Part shown: piece by piece, positions 18,913-27,271 of the stretch
Layout: the number at the start of each line of letters is the position of its first letter
Numbering within the stretch: position 1 is the first letter of the stretch
Origin: Flavobacteriales bacterium
Lineage (GTDB): Bacteria; Bacteroidota; Bacteroidia; Flavobacteriales_D; Crocinitomicaceae
DNA: 64,000 bases
Reading direction: 5' to 3'
Assembly (NCBI GenBank): GCA_022361195.1
Contig: JAKSBJ010000339.1
Location: forward strand, 49,561 to 113,560
Translations under genes and position numbers: made by a program
Notes under the pieces: generated by a model
Databases searched by the model: none
What the model saw: the letters and a program-made list of their open reading frames with translations, nothing else
Told to the model about the DNA's origin: nothing

Positions 18913-18926
18913 CAGACGCATAGGCA
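18913..18926. repeat. Leader motif CAGACGCATAGGCA, shared with 22823-22836
   Basis: Fourteen bases, 22 bp upstream of the 848-residue cargo gene, that recur with one difference 29 bp upstream of the small exported protein gene at 22794. Similar but looser matching continues for about 20 bp. It is most simply a remnant of a duplicated promoter region, but could be a regulatory site. Confidence 0.5.
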
Positions 18927-18991
18927 TCTATAAAAGTTGTACGAAAATAATGAAAAAGTATTTTTTTTGTTAAAAACCTCAAATTCAAATA

Positions 18992-19021
18992 AAAAAGCCC
19001 GGGATAATTCCCGGGCTTTTT
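18992..19021 (-). terminator. Rho-independent terminator after the 1121-residue cargo gene
   Basis: Perfect stem AAAAAGCCCGGG / CCCGGGCTTTTT with a 6-base loop (ATAATT), 22 bp past the stop of the minus-strand gene at 19043. The A and T runs make it a strong terminator for the minus strand and possibly for both strands. Confidence 0.9.
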
Positions 19022-19042
19022 ACCATCTATATTGGTTAAATT

Positions 19043-22000
19043 TTATGGATTACTATTCAAAATTTGAACGTTTCCTTGTCCCGCAAATTGGGTTCCGTTT
19101 TGAGTGGTTACTGTGTAGTGATAGAAGTAAACTCCGTCACGACACTTAGACCCAGATCGGTCGGTTCCGTCCCATTCATCATCAATAGAAGTCATTTCGT
19201 ATTTTGTGATTCCCCAACGGTCAACAATTACACAGTTGAATTCTACAACTGATTTTGCAAAGTTGGCGAAGGTAAATACATCATTTACACCATCTCCATC
19301 AGGAGTAAATACATTCACTGGCGTAAAGGCAATTGGCTCGTAAACCAAAATCTCTTGACAGGTTGAATCGATACATCCGTTTTTATTCTGGATTTTCAAA
19401 CAAGCAAGGTAAGTTCCCTGTTCAGAATAAGTCCAGTCAAATACAGTATTATACCCTTCAGTTCCTTCGTAGTAAACCTCATTTCCATCAGGAGCAGTAA
19501 AGTTCCACCATCCCGAAGTATCAGAGAAAGGATCTTCTAATAATGAGAAGTCAGTAGAAGTATTTGTGAAGTAAACTGTCATTGGAGCTGTTCCTGCAAA
19601 TGGAACAGATGTTTCCATTTGTGGAGATGACATTGTGAAAGTTGCGGCAGGATTAACTGAATCCAATGCAATCTCTTGTGTCAAGATACATCCATTATTA
19701 TCTGTTACTGTAATTTGATAATCTCCAGGATTCAAACCACCCCAGGTAGTTGCGTCTGTAGTTGCTCCAGTTCCAAGGTTTTCCCATTCGTAAGTATAGT
19801 CAGGTGTTCCTCCTCCGGCAGCAGCAAATACTTTACCACTTCCAGACTGATAGTCATATAATCTACATAAAGCTGGTTCTACACCAATTTCAACAAATTC
19901 TAGTGCTGGTGGTTCTTCAACTGTGAACTCGAACAATTTAGAACATCCATTTGCATCATTGATTGTTAATGTATAGTCTCCAGCTGCTAAAGAACATGCT
20001 GTGTCAGCTTGTAATCCTGTACCACAAGGACTAACTGGAGCCCAGTTGTAGGTAATGGTGTTCGCTGTTCCGATAACATTTTGTAAATCAGTAATAGCAA
20101 TCAAACCAGAAGCATCACCATGACAATCAACATGAATAAGATCGTACTCAATTTCGATGTCATCCGGAGCATCAAGGAATACTGAAGATTCTCCTGAACA
20201 CCCTGTTCCGTCATCAACGTTTACATAGTACCATCCTTCCCCAAGGCTGTTTGCAGCATCTGATCCACCAATGTTAATTATTTCATCGTCTTCATTTGTC
20301 CATTCGATCGTGTAAGATCCAGAACCTCCGGAAGTATTAACAGAAACTGAACCGTCTGTATAACCAAAGCAGCTAGGATCATTTGAAATAATGTCTAGTG
20401 CTGGGTTGTCATACATTGTAATGTCCATTGAATAAGTACTTGTACATCCTGCGTCACTAGTAACAGTTAAGTTAATAGTATAAGTTCCAGGAGATGTATA
20501 GTTATGCGATGGCGCAGGATCGGTAGAGTTTCCTCCGTCTCCAAAACTCCAGTTCCATGTGTCAATCGTTCCAGGAGTCAGAATTGTAGATTCATCTAAG
20601 TAGAAAATTTCACTTTCTAAACATCCTTGTGTCGCTCCGTCAGCAGAAGAAGGTCCTCCACTTCCAAAGGTGTATTCAAAGTCTGCAATAGGTGTAGGAT
20701 TAACTGTTACTGTTAGTAAAGCAACGTCATCTGGACAAGGAGGTGCACCAACAATTGTATATTCAAATACATAGTCACCACCAGGTAATCCAGAAGGATC
20801 AAAAGTAGATGTAGCAGCATCAAATTGTCCTGAAGAAGTAACTTCATCCCAAACTCCAAGAGGATTTGCCCATGGAGAAACCAAATCAGAAACATCAACT
20901 AATCCATCTGTACTACAAACAACCATTAATGAGTCATTACCTGCTTCTAGCTCTCCAGAGAAATCAATAATGACTTCAACTACAGAGAAACATCCTGTTG
21001 CAGGGTCTCCAATCATTAGATAAACGACATCATCCGAAGTCATTAATGGACCAGTAAAGATTCCATCAGGATCATCTAAACTATCTGGAACGTCAGTATA
21101 GAAGTTTGATATTGTTCCAGGAATACCTGCAAGGTCTTCCCAAACTAAGGTTGTAATATCAAATGCCCCACATTGTGGTCCGGGATCATCATATGAAGCT
21201 TGTGGTCCACCTGTTAAAGCTACGACGATATCTTTAGATACTTCACCTTCTAAACATCCAGAAGTAGGAGTTCCTGTAACGGTATAGGTTGTCGTTTCAA
21301 AAGGAGAAGCCTCAGTTGTAGGCCCAGTAGTAGTTGAAAGATCAGTAGGTGGTGACCACTCCCAAGTATAAGAAGCAGCATCAGGTCCGTCAACTGAGAT
21401 AGTAACAGGATAACCAGCACAAGTAATGGCAGTATCTACAACTGGGTTACAGTCATCAATTACACCACCAAATCCTCCTTCATACTCAAAATAGTATAAT
21501 GAAGCAACGGCATTATCAACTTGTGATTCATCAAGAATTACAACAAAAGAGAATTCCGTAGTATCTCCTTCAGCAAAATCTTCAACTTTATAAGCGATTG
21601 AAATAGCAACGTCTCCAGTTCCTGTTGAACCTTCGGCAGATGTGAATCCAATTCCATTCCAAATTTCAGAACCATCACGATTTGAGAATCCACCATAACT
21701 AACACGTGCATTAGGGTCAATAGAACCTAAACCAACAAATGATTCCCAAGGAGTAGTTTGTTCAGCTGATACAATAGCACGGTCACAAATACCATCTGGT
21801 TGAGAAATAATTGTATTGTTAGTTGGGAAACCACCTCCAATTGTTTGGTTGTTATCCGGGTCAAAATTTCTGTAGTAATAAAGTTCATCTACTAAACCGG
21901 CAGATTCATTCCACATTGTAATATTCATGGTATAGAATGTCTCAGACTTTACCAGTTTATATTGAACATGGATACCAATACCACCAGCAGTTCCTTCCCA

Positions 22001-22408
22001 ATCAACGATAATACAATCGTCAGTCTCCATCCATTCCAGAGATCCTGGAGTAGTGGTGATTTCATAGTCAGGACCAAAACAAGGGGCAGCATTATTTGAA
22101 TATTCAGTACCATCTACATCGATACCAAATCCATTTTCAGGAGTTCCTGGTGTAAAGAAATCTCCATCATAATCTGTCCATCCATCCATTTGAGGGTTGG
22201 CTACGAATCCGAAATAAGAACTGGCACAACCACCACCTCTACTATTAGAAGGTGTATAGTCATCTGTTCCCTCCATTCCGTTCGCATCAACTCCTATTTC
22301 TACAAAGTCTCCAATCATATAGGCATTTCCTCCGGAAAGTTGCGCTAAGGAGACATTTGAGAGTAATAAAGCACTTACGACTCCCAAAAATAAATTAATA
22401 CGTTTCAT
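19043..22408 (-). CDS. Giant type IX-secreted protein with unknown N-terminal domain, PKD, SprB-like repeats and type B sorting domain
   Basis: Predicted surface protein of 1121 residues. Order: signal peptide (INLFLGVVSALLLSNVSLAQ); an N-terminal domain of about 300 residues that I cannot name (contains YKLVKSETFYTMNITMWNES and VDELYYYRNFDPDNNQ); Ig-like units; a PKD domain (WNWSFGDGGNSTDPAPSHNY, about 640); three SprB-like repeats (DPSCFGYTDGSV, HVDCHGDASG, AGGGTPDYTYEWENLG); a second PKD-like unit; and a CHU_C sorting domain with FTPDGDGVNDVFTFANF and DEWDGTDRSGSKCRDG. The open frame begins at 22417, but MKR at 22408 gives the more usual signal peptide. The last 480 or so residues are paralogous to the 848-residue neighbour. 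Confidence 0.9.
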   Translation of the reverse strand: MKRINLFLGVVSALLLSNVSLAQLSGGNAYMIGDFVEIGVDANGMEGTDDYTPSNSRGGGCASSYFGFVANPQMDGWTDYDGDFFTPGTPENGFGIDVDGTEYSNNAAPCFGPDYEITTTPGSLEWMETDDCIIVDWEGTAGGIGIHVQYKLVKSETFYTMNITMWNESAGLVDELYYYRNFDPDNNQTIGGGFPTNNTIISQPDGICDRAIVSAEQTTPWESFVGLGSIDPNARVSYGGFSNRDGSEIWNGIGFTSAEGSTGTGDVAISIAYKVEDFAEGDTTEFSFVVILDESQVDNAVASLYYFEYEGGFGGVIDDCNPVVDTAITCAGYPVTISVDGPDAASYTWEWSPPTDLSTTTGPTTEASPFETTTYTVTGTPTSGCLEGEVSKDIVVALTGGPQASYDDPGPQCGAFDITTLVWEDLAGIPGTISNFYTDVPDSLDDPDGIFTGPLMTSDDVVYLMIGDPATGCFSVVEVIIDFSGELEAGNDSLMVVCSTDGLVDVSDLVSPWANPLGVWDEVTSSGQFDAATSTFDPSGLPGGDYVFEYTIVGAPPCPDDVALLTVTVNPTPIADFEYTFGSGGPSSADGATQGCLESEIFYLDESTILTPGTIDTWNWSFGDGGNSTDPAPSHNYTSPGTYTINLTVTSDAGCTSTYSMDITMYDNPALDIISNDPSCFGYTDGSVSVNTSGGSGSYTIEWTNEDDEIINIGGSDAANSLGEGWYYVNVDDGTGCSGESSVFLDAPDDIEIEYDLIHVDCHGDASGLIAITDLQNVIGTANTITYNWAPVSPCGTGLQADTACSLAAGDYTLTINDANGCSKLFEFTVEEPPALEFVEIGVEPALCRLYDYQSGSGKVFAAAGGGTPDYTYEWENLGTGATTDATTWGGLNPGDYQITVTDNNGCILTQEIALDSVNPAATFTMSSPQMETSVPFAGTAPMTVYFTNTSTDFSLLEDPFSDTSGWWNFTAPDGNEVYYEGTEGYNTVFDWTYSEQGTYLACLKIQNKNGCIDSTCQEILVYEPIAFTPVNVFTPDGDGVNDVFTFANFAKSVVEFNCVIVDRWGITKYEMTSIDDEWDGTDRSGSKCRDGVYFYHYTVTTQNGTQFAGQGNVQILNSNP

Positions 22409-22437
22409 TGAAAACATAGATTTAAGTCGTTAAAATT

Positions 22438-22794
22438 TTATTTGCAAAGATCTGAGAGGTAAGTATTCCACCAATTCACATCCGTTGTTTCTTTTACCCT
22501 ATCCCAGTGAACTTCAAGAATAACTCTTGAGTTTGAGTAATCAACATGATACGTTAGTAAGTTGTTGTTGATATGGCCAAAACGCTTTTTTGCCATGTAT
22601 TCAGATTCTAAAGCCAAATCGGTAATATCGATTTCGTAATAATTTTGAAGTGGCTTTTCGGTGCTTAGAGTAACACAATAGTCTTCAGTAACAGTAGCAA
22701 TTCCGGTTGGTTCCGGTACGTTTGATTGGCCAAAAGAACTGACTGAGAAAATGAATAAACCTAACAATAAAGCGGTTCTCTTAAGATTTTTCAT
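22438..22794 (-). CDS. Small exported protein of unknown function
   Basis: Unrecognised 118-residue protein with a signal peptide ending SVSSFGQS. The mature part of about 95 residues has two cysteines (DYCVTLST and the C-terminal SDLCK), a Trp-rich end (DVNWWNTYLSDLCK) and alternating strands (YYEIDITDL, YHVDYSNSRVILEVHWDR) that suggest a small alpha/beta domain. The two Cys could form a disulfide after export. It lies 29 bp upstream of the 1121-residue cargo gene, same strand, and is probably co-transcribed with it, so a role as partner or chaperone of that cargo is possible but only inferred. Confidence 0.75.
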   Translation of the reverse strand: MKNLKRTALLLGLFIFSVSSFGQSNVPEPTGIATVTEDYCVTLSTEKPLQNYYEIDITDLALESEYMAKKRFGHINNNLLTYHVDYSNSRVILEVHWDRVKETTDVNWWNTYLSDLCK

Positions 22795-22822
22795 AAAAGT
22801 TGTTTTAATCCAATTTGTAATC

Positions 22823-22854
22823 CAGACGCATATGCACGGGTTATAGTTGCATAT
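22823..22854. repeat. Leader motif CAGACGCATATGCA and dyad ATATGCA/TGCATAT
   Basis: Positions 22823-22836 are the second copy of the 14-base motif seen at 18913-18926. Overlapping it, ATATGCA (22830-22836) and TGCATAT (22848-22854) form an inverted repeat with an 11-base spacer. It lies between the putative promoter box at 22906-22913 and the ATG, so it would be in the 5' leader. Confidence 0.45.
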
Positions 22855-22905
22855 CGAAGCAAGGATTTTTAAAATTATTATAAGGGTATCTTAATCCTGC
22901 ATTAA

Positions 22906-22913
22906 CAAAGGTA
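22906..22913 (-). promoter_or_regulatory. TAnnTTTG -7 box for the 118-residue gene and downstream cargo gene
   Basis: TACCTTTG on the minus strand, preceded on that strand by AA and followed by GT; a full consensus match. It would give a 5' leader of about 105 nt that contains the dyad at 22830-22854. Confidence 0.5.
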
Positions 22914-22969
22914 TTACAGGAAGTTAATTAAAGCTAGAAAGTGTTAATATTTAAATGATTATCACCTCT

Positions 22970-25900
22970 TTATTTTAAAATTGTAACATGTCCGCGATGT
23001 CTGTGCGATTTATCGGACATGGTTTCTTTGAATTCGATGTCCCAAATATAGGTTCCGTCATCTACTAAACCTCTGTCTCCATAGGTGCCATTCCAACCAT
23101 AAGAAGCATTGTAGGTTTCAAATATAATTTCTCCCCAACGGTTGTATATGGTCATGTGAAAATCGTATGGATCATAACCTGAAAGGAATTTAGGTTGGAA
23201 TGTTTCGTTGAATTCATCACCATCAGGAGTGAAGACGTTTGGAACGTAAAAAATGATCACATCTTCTACTATTACTAATTGCGTGGTAGAATCATGACAA
23301 ATTCCTCCTTCACTATAGGCATCCAATTCAACTAAATACTGTCCTGGCACTTCAGGGTACGTATTTTCCGGATCTATTTCAGAGGAAATAGGAGAACCAT
23401 CTCCAAAATCCCAGCTGTAGGTAGATGCCATTTGAGAATTATTGGTAAAAAAGACTCTTGGATCTTCGATCGTGATAACTTGCGGGCTAAAGCTAAATTC
23501 TGCAACGGGAGTAGGCATAACAGCTACATAATCTTCGGAAGTTATGGTATCGCTACATCCCAAATCGTTTGTGGCAATTAACGTTACATCATAATACTCT
23601 GTAAATTCAGATGTGTGTTGGAAACAAGGTGTTGGGTTCATTCCCGTTTGGATTCCCCCGCTTCCAAAATCCCATGCCCAGGCTGATATTGTTGCTGATG
23701 CTGAATATGAATTATCGTAAAACGGAATACAATCAGGATTACAGATCATAGGATCAGCACTTGTAAATAAGGCGGTTGGTTTTTCATGAACATTCACCGG
23801 AACGATAATAGTTGAAGTACAGCCATTATCAGAAGTTACCGTTAATTCGGCATTGAAGCTTCCACTGGTTCCATAGGAATGAGAAGGACCACTTCCTGTT
23901 CCTGTATTGCCATCTCCAAAATCCCAACTATAGCCAGTAATTGCTCCGGCAGAAATAGTTGAATTATTTGTAAAATTAGTTGGAGGTGTATTTTCACAGA
24001 CCGTGTTTGTTGTAAAATCAGCAGTTGGAACAGCAAAAATGTTGATAGGTTGTGTGATATCATCTTCGCAACCGAAAGGGGAAGTAACGGTAAGCGTTAC
24101 GTCATATAAACCTTCTGATGCATAGTCATGTGTTGGATTTTCCAATGATGAAAAAGGAGAGCTATCTCCAAAATCCCATTCCCAACTTAATGCACCCGAT
24201 GAAATAATCGAATTATCAAAAAACTCTGCCGTAACATCCTGACAAATATCTGCTGTTGTGAAGTTTGCAGTTGGAAGAGGTTGAATGTTGATGGTTTGAG
24301 TAATTGTGTCTGCACAGTTTACCGAGCCGGCAAATACAACGAGTGTTACATTATAAGTTCCTTCACCTGGATAAGTGTGAGATGGATCTTCCACTGTCGA
24401 GAAAGGAGAACTATCTCCAAAATCCCATTCCCAGTCACTTACCGAACCACCTGGAACAATAGATAAATCTGTAAATGAGGCATCAATGTCCTCACAGATA
24501 TTGTCCGTAAAGGTAAAGTCAGCTGTTGGATTTGAAGTGATATTATGTGTAATTGTGGTATCATCGATACAGCCATTATCTGACGTAACAGTTAAGGTGA
24601 CTCCATAAGCCCCAGTTGCCGCATAAAGGTGAGTTGGATTTGTTGCAGGATCAAGAGGAGATCCATCACCAAAGTCCCACGACCAGGCTGATATTGTTCC
24701 TGAAGTAATGGTTGATGCATCTGTAAAGCTGCTAGTTTCACCATTACACATGTCTGTAGTGGTGAAATCGGCGACAGGAATTTCATAAATAGTTAATGGA
24801 ACACTTACTGTATCAGAACATCCATTATCTGAAAAAACAACGAGAGTAGGATTATAGATTCCTGCTGTATAATTGTGAGTAGGTGATGGGGTAACATCTA
24901 AAGGAGAAAGATCGTCAAAGTCCCACTCCGAGGCAGATATTATTCCAGAGCTCACCGTTGATGTATTGGTAAAGACAGCATCGTCATAAGCACAAACTGG
25001 ATTTACGGTGAATGCAGCAGTTGGAATTGGGAAAATGTCTATTGGGATTTGAATCGTGTCCTGGCAACCATTATTTGATTCTACCGCTAATTCAATTGTA
25101 TAAGAACCTTCAGCAGTATAAGTATGAGTAGGAGCTGAAAGAGCGGAAGTATTTCCGTCTCCAAAATCCCAATTCGTGATACTTAAGACATCAGGGGGTG
25201 TTACAGTTGAATTGTTCACCAAACTGACTTCTTCTCCTAGGCATCCTCCTGTTAAACCAGTGGTTGATGAAACTCCATCAATTATAAACTCAAAATCAGC
25301 ATTAGGTTTTGGATAGATAGTTACATCATAAGAGGCAGTATTGATACAGCCCGAATCGGAGGTGACGGTTAAATCGACCGTATAGGTTCCGGGAGCAGAA
25401 TAGGTGTAAGTTGGATTAGCATCGGTTGAGGTTCCACTGGCATCTCCAAAATCCCAATCCCAGTCTGAAATCGACCCGCTTGTGACGGCCGAATTATCTA
25501 AGAAATTAATACCATTTGGATAGCATTGATTCGTAAAACTAAAGTCGGCTACCGGGGCGTCAGGTATTGTTAATGTATAGGTTTGCTCGTCACATTCTCC
25601 ACCTAGTGTATATACAGCCTGATAGGTTCCGGGACCAGTTGCCATCACGTCAAGCGTTGGCCCTGTTTCTCCAGGAAGAGCAACACCCTCATAATACCAT
25701 TGCCAGGCTCCACCTACTGTATCTATATCAGCATTTAATGCGAGGTCAGCATCACACCAGTTTCCAGTTTGGTAAATACTACCACCTGCAAAGGTCATAC
25801 TATCAATCAAGGTTAATTCATCTACAAAAAAGTAATTCGTTCCAGGGTCTGCCGTACAAGATCCTCCCATAGCAACAGCATAAATATCAACTGTCGGTGT

Positions 25901-26536
25901 AAATGTTAATGTCACTTCTGACCATGCTCCGCCAGGTGCGGGAGCTGTTACCACATAGGCATCATCCAATAACATCCAACTTCCCGATCCAATGGGACAA
26001 TCAAACCCTGCCCAAGGAAGATCAGCGCAAGTAGTGGCTCCAAATAAAGAAAAAGTAATATCTGTCCCGCCAGTTGAATTAGCAACCCAAAGATTTAAAA
26101 CATAAGGTGTTCCTGCCAACATGGGACTGGTTAAGCAAGCTCCAATATATTCTTTATAAGTTCCGGAATTATGAAAACCTGCATAACTTTCGCCACCTCC
26201 GGGAGGTGGAAGAGCAGGATCTCCGAATGGAATTAAAGAATTAAAACCTGCACATGAACTTAAATAATCAGAAGTAGCATCTGAGGCCTGAATCCAATCA
26301 TCAGCACAGTATAATTCAGAAACCATCGTCGGACAACAAGTATTATCTTCAAAGGATGGATTGGGAATTAAACTTGTTACAGCTGGAGCAATTCCTAAAC
26401 CTGCACAATCACACTCAGGATCGTTTAAATCGATTAAACCATCGGCATCATCATCAATACCGTTGTCACAAATTTCTTGGGCGTAAATAAATGGAGCAAT
26501 AAAAAATAAAGCTCCGAATAAGACGAGTCTTTTCAT
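22970..26536 (-). CDS. Giant type IX-secreted protein with nine tandem PKD domains
   Basis: Predicted surface or secreted protein of 1188 residues. Order: signal peptide (LFGALFFIAPFIYAQ); a short metal-binding MopE-like motif (CDNGIDDDADGLIDLNDPEC, residues 22-41); a jelly-roll-like carbohydrate-binding-type domain starting IPNPSFEDNTCC (about 55-250); an Ig-like unit (about 255-325); nine PKD domains of about 80-90 residues (about 330-1090), each with a variant of WDFGDGSP and HTY; and a CHU_C type B sorting domain with VPNVFTPDGDEFNETFQPKF and YNRWGEIIF, GWNGTYGDRG. PKD arrays act as spacers or adhesive stalks. No catalytic domain is visible. The ATG is preceded by a near-consensus TTACTTTG box. 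Confidence 0.93.
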   Translation of the reverse strand: MKRLVLFGALFFIAPFIYAQEICDNGIDDDADGLIDLNDPECDCAGLGIAPAVTSLIPNPSFEDNTCCPTMVSELYCADDWIQASDATSDYLSSCAGFNSLIPFGDPALPPPGGGESYAGFHNSGTYKEYIGACLTSPMLAGTPYVLNLWVANSTGGTDITFSLFGATTCADLPWAGFDCPIGSGSWMLLDDAYVVTAPAPGGAWSEVTLTFTPTVDIYAVAMGGSCTADPGTNYFFVDELTLIDSMTFAGGSIYQTGNWCDADLALNADIDTVGGAWQWYYEGVALPGETGPTLDVMATGPGTYQAVYTLGGECDEQTYTLTIPDAPVADFSFTNQCYPNGINFLDNSAVTSGSISDWDWDFGDASGTSTDANPTYTYSAPGTYTVDLTVTSDSGCINTASYDVTIYPKPNADFEFIIDGVSSTTGLTGGCLGEEVSLVNNSTVTPPDVLSITNWDFGDGNTSALSAPTHTYTAEGSYTIELAVESNNGCQDTIQIPIDIFPIPTAAFTVNPVCAYDDAVFTNTSTVSSGIISASEWDFDDLSPLDVTPSPTHNYTAGIYNPTLVVFSDNGCSDTVSVPLTIYEIPVADFTTTDMCNGETSSFTDASTITSGTISAWSWDFGDGSPLDPATNPTHLYAATGAYGVTLTVTSDNGCIDDTTITHNITSNPTADFTFTDNICEDIDASFTDLSIVPGGSVSDWEWDFGDSSPFSTVEDPSHTYPGEGTYNVTLVVFAGSVNCADTITQTINIQPLPTANFTTADICQDVTAEFFDNSIISSGALSWEWDFGDSSPFSSLENPTHDYASEGLYDVTLTVTSPFGCEDDITQPINIFAVPTADFTTNTVCENTPPTNFTNNSTISAGAITGYSWDFGDGNTGTGSGPSHSYGTSGSFNAELTVTSDNGCTSTIIVPVNVHEKPTALFTSADPMICNPDCIPFYDNSYSASATISAWAWDFGSGGIQTGMNPTPCFQHTSEFTEYYDVTLIATNDLGCSDTITSEDYVAVMPTPVAEFSFSPQVITIEDPRVFFTNNSQMASTYSWDFGDGSPISSEIDPENTYPEVPGQYLVELDAYSEGGICHDSTTQLVIVEDVIIFYVPNVFTPDGDEFNETFQPKFLSGYDPYDFHMTIYNRWGEIIFETYNASYGWNGTYGDRGLVDDGTYIWDIEFKETMSDKSHRHRGHVTILK

Positions 26537-26552
26537 AGGGTCGGGTGTTAAG

Positions 26553-26560
26553 CAAAGTAA
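26553..26560 (-). promoter_or_regulatory. Near-consensus -7 box upstream of the nine-PKD gene
   Basis: TTACTTTG on the minus strand (7 of the 8 positions of TAnnTTTG allow for it), 17 bp before the ATG at 26536. One mismatch at the second position; supported mainly by its place. Confidence 0.3.
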
Positions 26561-26620
26561 AGACGTTCAATTTCTAAAAGAGTTGTCAATTCGGGTTATA
26601 AAGTCTATTTAGTCTATAGA

Positions 26621-26653
26621 TTGCTAAATTATTATTTATTAATTGTTTAGCAA
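26621..26653. repeat. Inverted repeat TTGCTAAA / TTTAGCAA
   Basis: Perfect 8-bp arms (26621-26628 and 26646-26653) with a 17-base AT-rich spacer, in the 212-bp divergent gap between the nine-PKD gene and the Spy-like gene. Could be an operator or a weak hairpin. Confidence 0.4.
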
Positions 26654-26667
26654 ATTTTTAAGATGTT

Positions 26668-26690
26668 TAATTGCTATGCGTGCGCAATTA
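26668..26690. repeat. Inverted repeat TAATTGC / GCAATTA
   Basis: Perfect 7-bp arms with a 9-base spacer (TATGCGTGC), loosely extended on both sides by GTT and AAC bases. Second dyad in the same divergent gap; the halves share TTGC with the first one. Confidence 0.4.
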
Positions 26691-26748
26691 TTTAAACCTT
26701 TTTAAGCTTGTAGAGTCATAGGTGTATAATTAACAAAATCGATTAAGT

Positions 26749-27168
26749 ATGAATACAGCAAGAGTTTTTATGATGGCCATGTTTGTTTTTCTTGGAGGAA
26801 CAATTTCTTTTGGTCAGGGTGGAGAAAAAGAGAAGAGAGAAATGAGTAGAGAAGAGTTTGAAAAAATGACTCCAGAGCAAAAAGCGACTAAAAAGACCAA
26901 ACACATGACCGAAGAACTTTCTTTAACTCCAGAGCAAAGTGAGAAAATGCAGGCTTTAAATTTGGAGCATGCCAAGAAAATGGAAGTTTTGAGGGCTGAG
27001 AAAAAAGCGCTGCGAGAAAAAATGAAAGCAGAAAAGGAACGAATGGAAAAAGAAATGGATGCCGTTTTAACTCCAGAGCAAAAAGAGTTACATGAAGAGA
27101 ATGTAAGGAAGCGAAAGGAAAAAAGAAAAGAACATTTTAAAAAGAAACATTGCGAAGAAAATAAGTAA
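26749..27168 (+). CDS. Small exported Spy/CpxP-like helical protein (LTxxQ motifs)
   Basis: Exported protein of 139 residues: signal peptide (VFMMAMFVFLGGTISFGQ) followed by a highly charged, wholly helical mature part. It contains three TPEQ elements, two of them within LTPEQ (LSLTPEQSEKMQALN and AVLTPEQKELHEENV), the hallmark of Spy/CpxP-type periplasmic chaperone-like proteins and related Bacteroidota DUF4890-type proteins. The C-terminus is very basic (RKRKEKRKEHFKKKH). Such proteins respond to envelope stress or metals in other bacteria; here only the motif is visible. It stands alone with its own terminator. A TATAAT sequence lies 18 bp upstream but without a matching -35 element. Confidence 0.8.
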   Translation: MNTARVFMMAMFVFLGGTISFGQGGEKEKREMSREEFEKMTPEQKATKKTKHMTEELSLTPEQSEKMQALNLEHAKKMEVLRAEKKALREKMKAEKERMEKEMDAVLTPEQKELHEENVRKRKEKRKEHFKKKHCEENK

Positions 27169-27186
27169 GTTTGCAAACCTTTGAAT

Positions 27187-27224
27187 AAAGGCCGGTTTGA
27201 TGAAAGTCAAACCGGCTTTTTTTT
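27187..27224 (+). terminator. Rho-independent terminator of the Spy-like gene
   Basis: Perfect 10-bp stem GCCGGTTTGA / TCAAACCGGC with a 6-base loop (TGAAAG), preceded by AAAG and followed by eight T, 22 bp past the stop codon. Confidence 0.92.
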
Positions 27225-27271
27225 CAGTTATGTTTTTAGGTCTGTATATAGACTTGATTTAACCGAACTAA

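Noticed and set aside
18992..19021. Perfect inverted repeat with CCCGGG core as a possible insertion-sequence end or restriction-linked site
   Set aside because: It lies just after a stop codon, with A and T runs, exactly as a terminator should; no transposase or second copy is present.
22970..26536. Regularly spaced similar DNA segments that could suggest a CRISPR-like or satellite array
   Set aside because: The period is about 250 bp and the repeats are diverged codons of PKD domains in one intact frame.
26725..26730. TATAAT as a sigma-70-type -10 box of the Spy-like gene
   Set aside because: No -35 box at the right distance, and Bacteroidota primary promoters use TAnnTTTG; listed only in passing.
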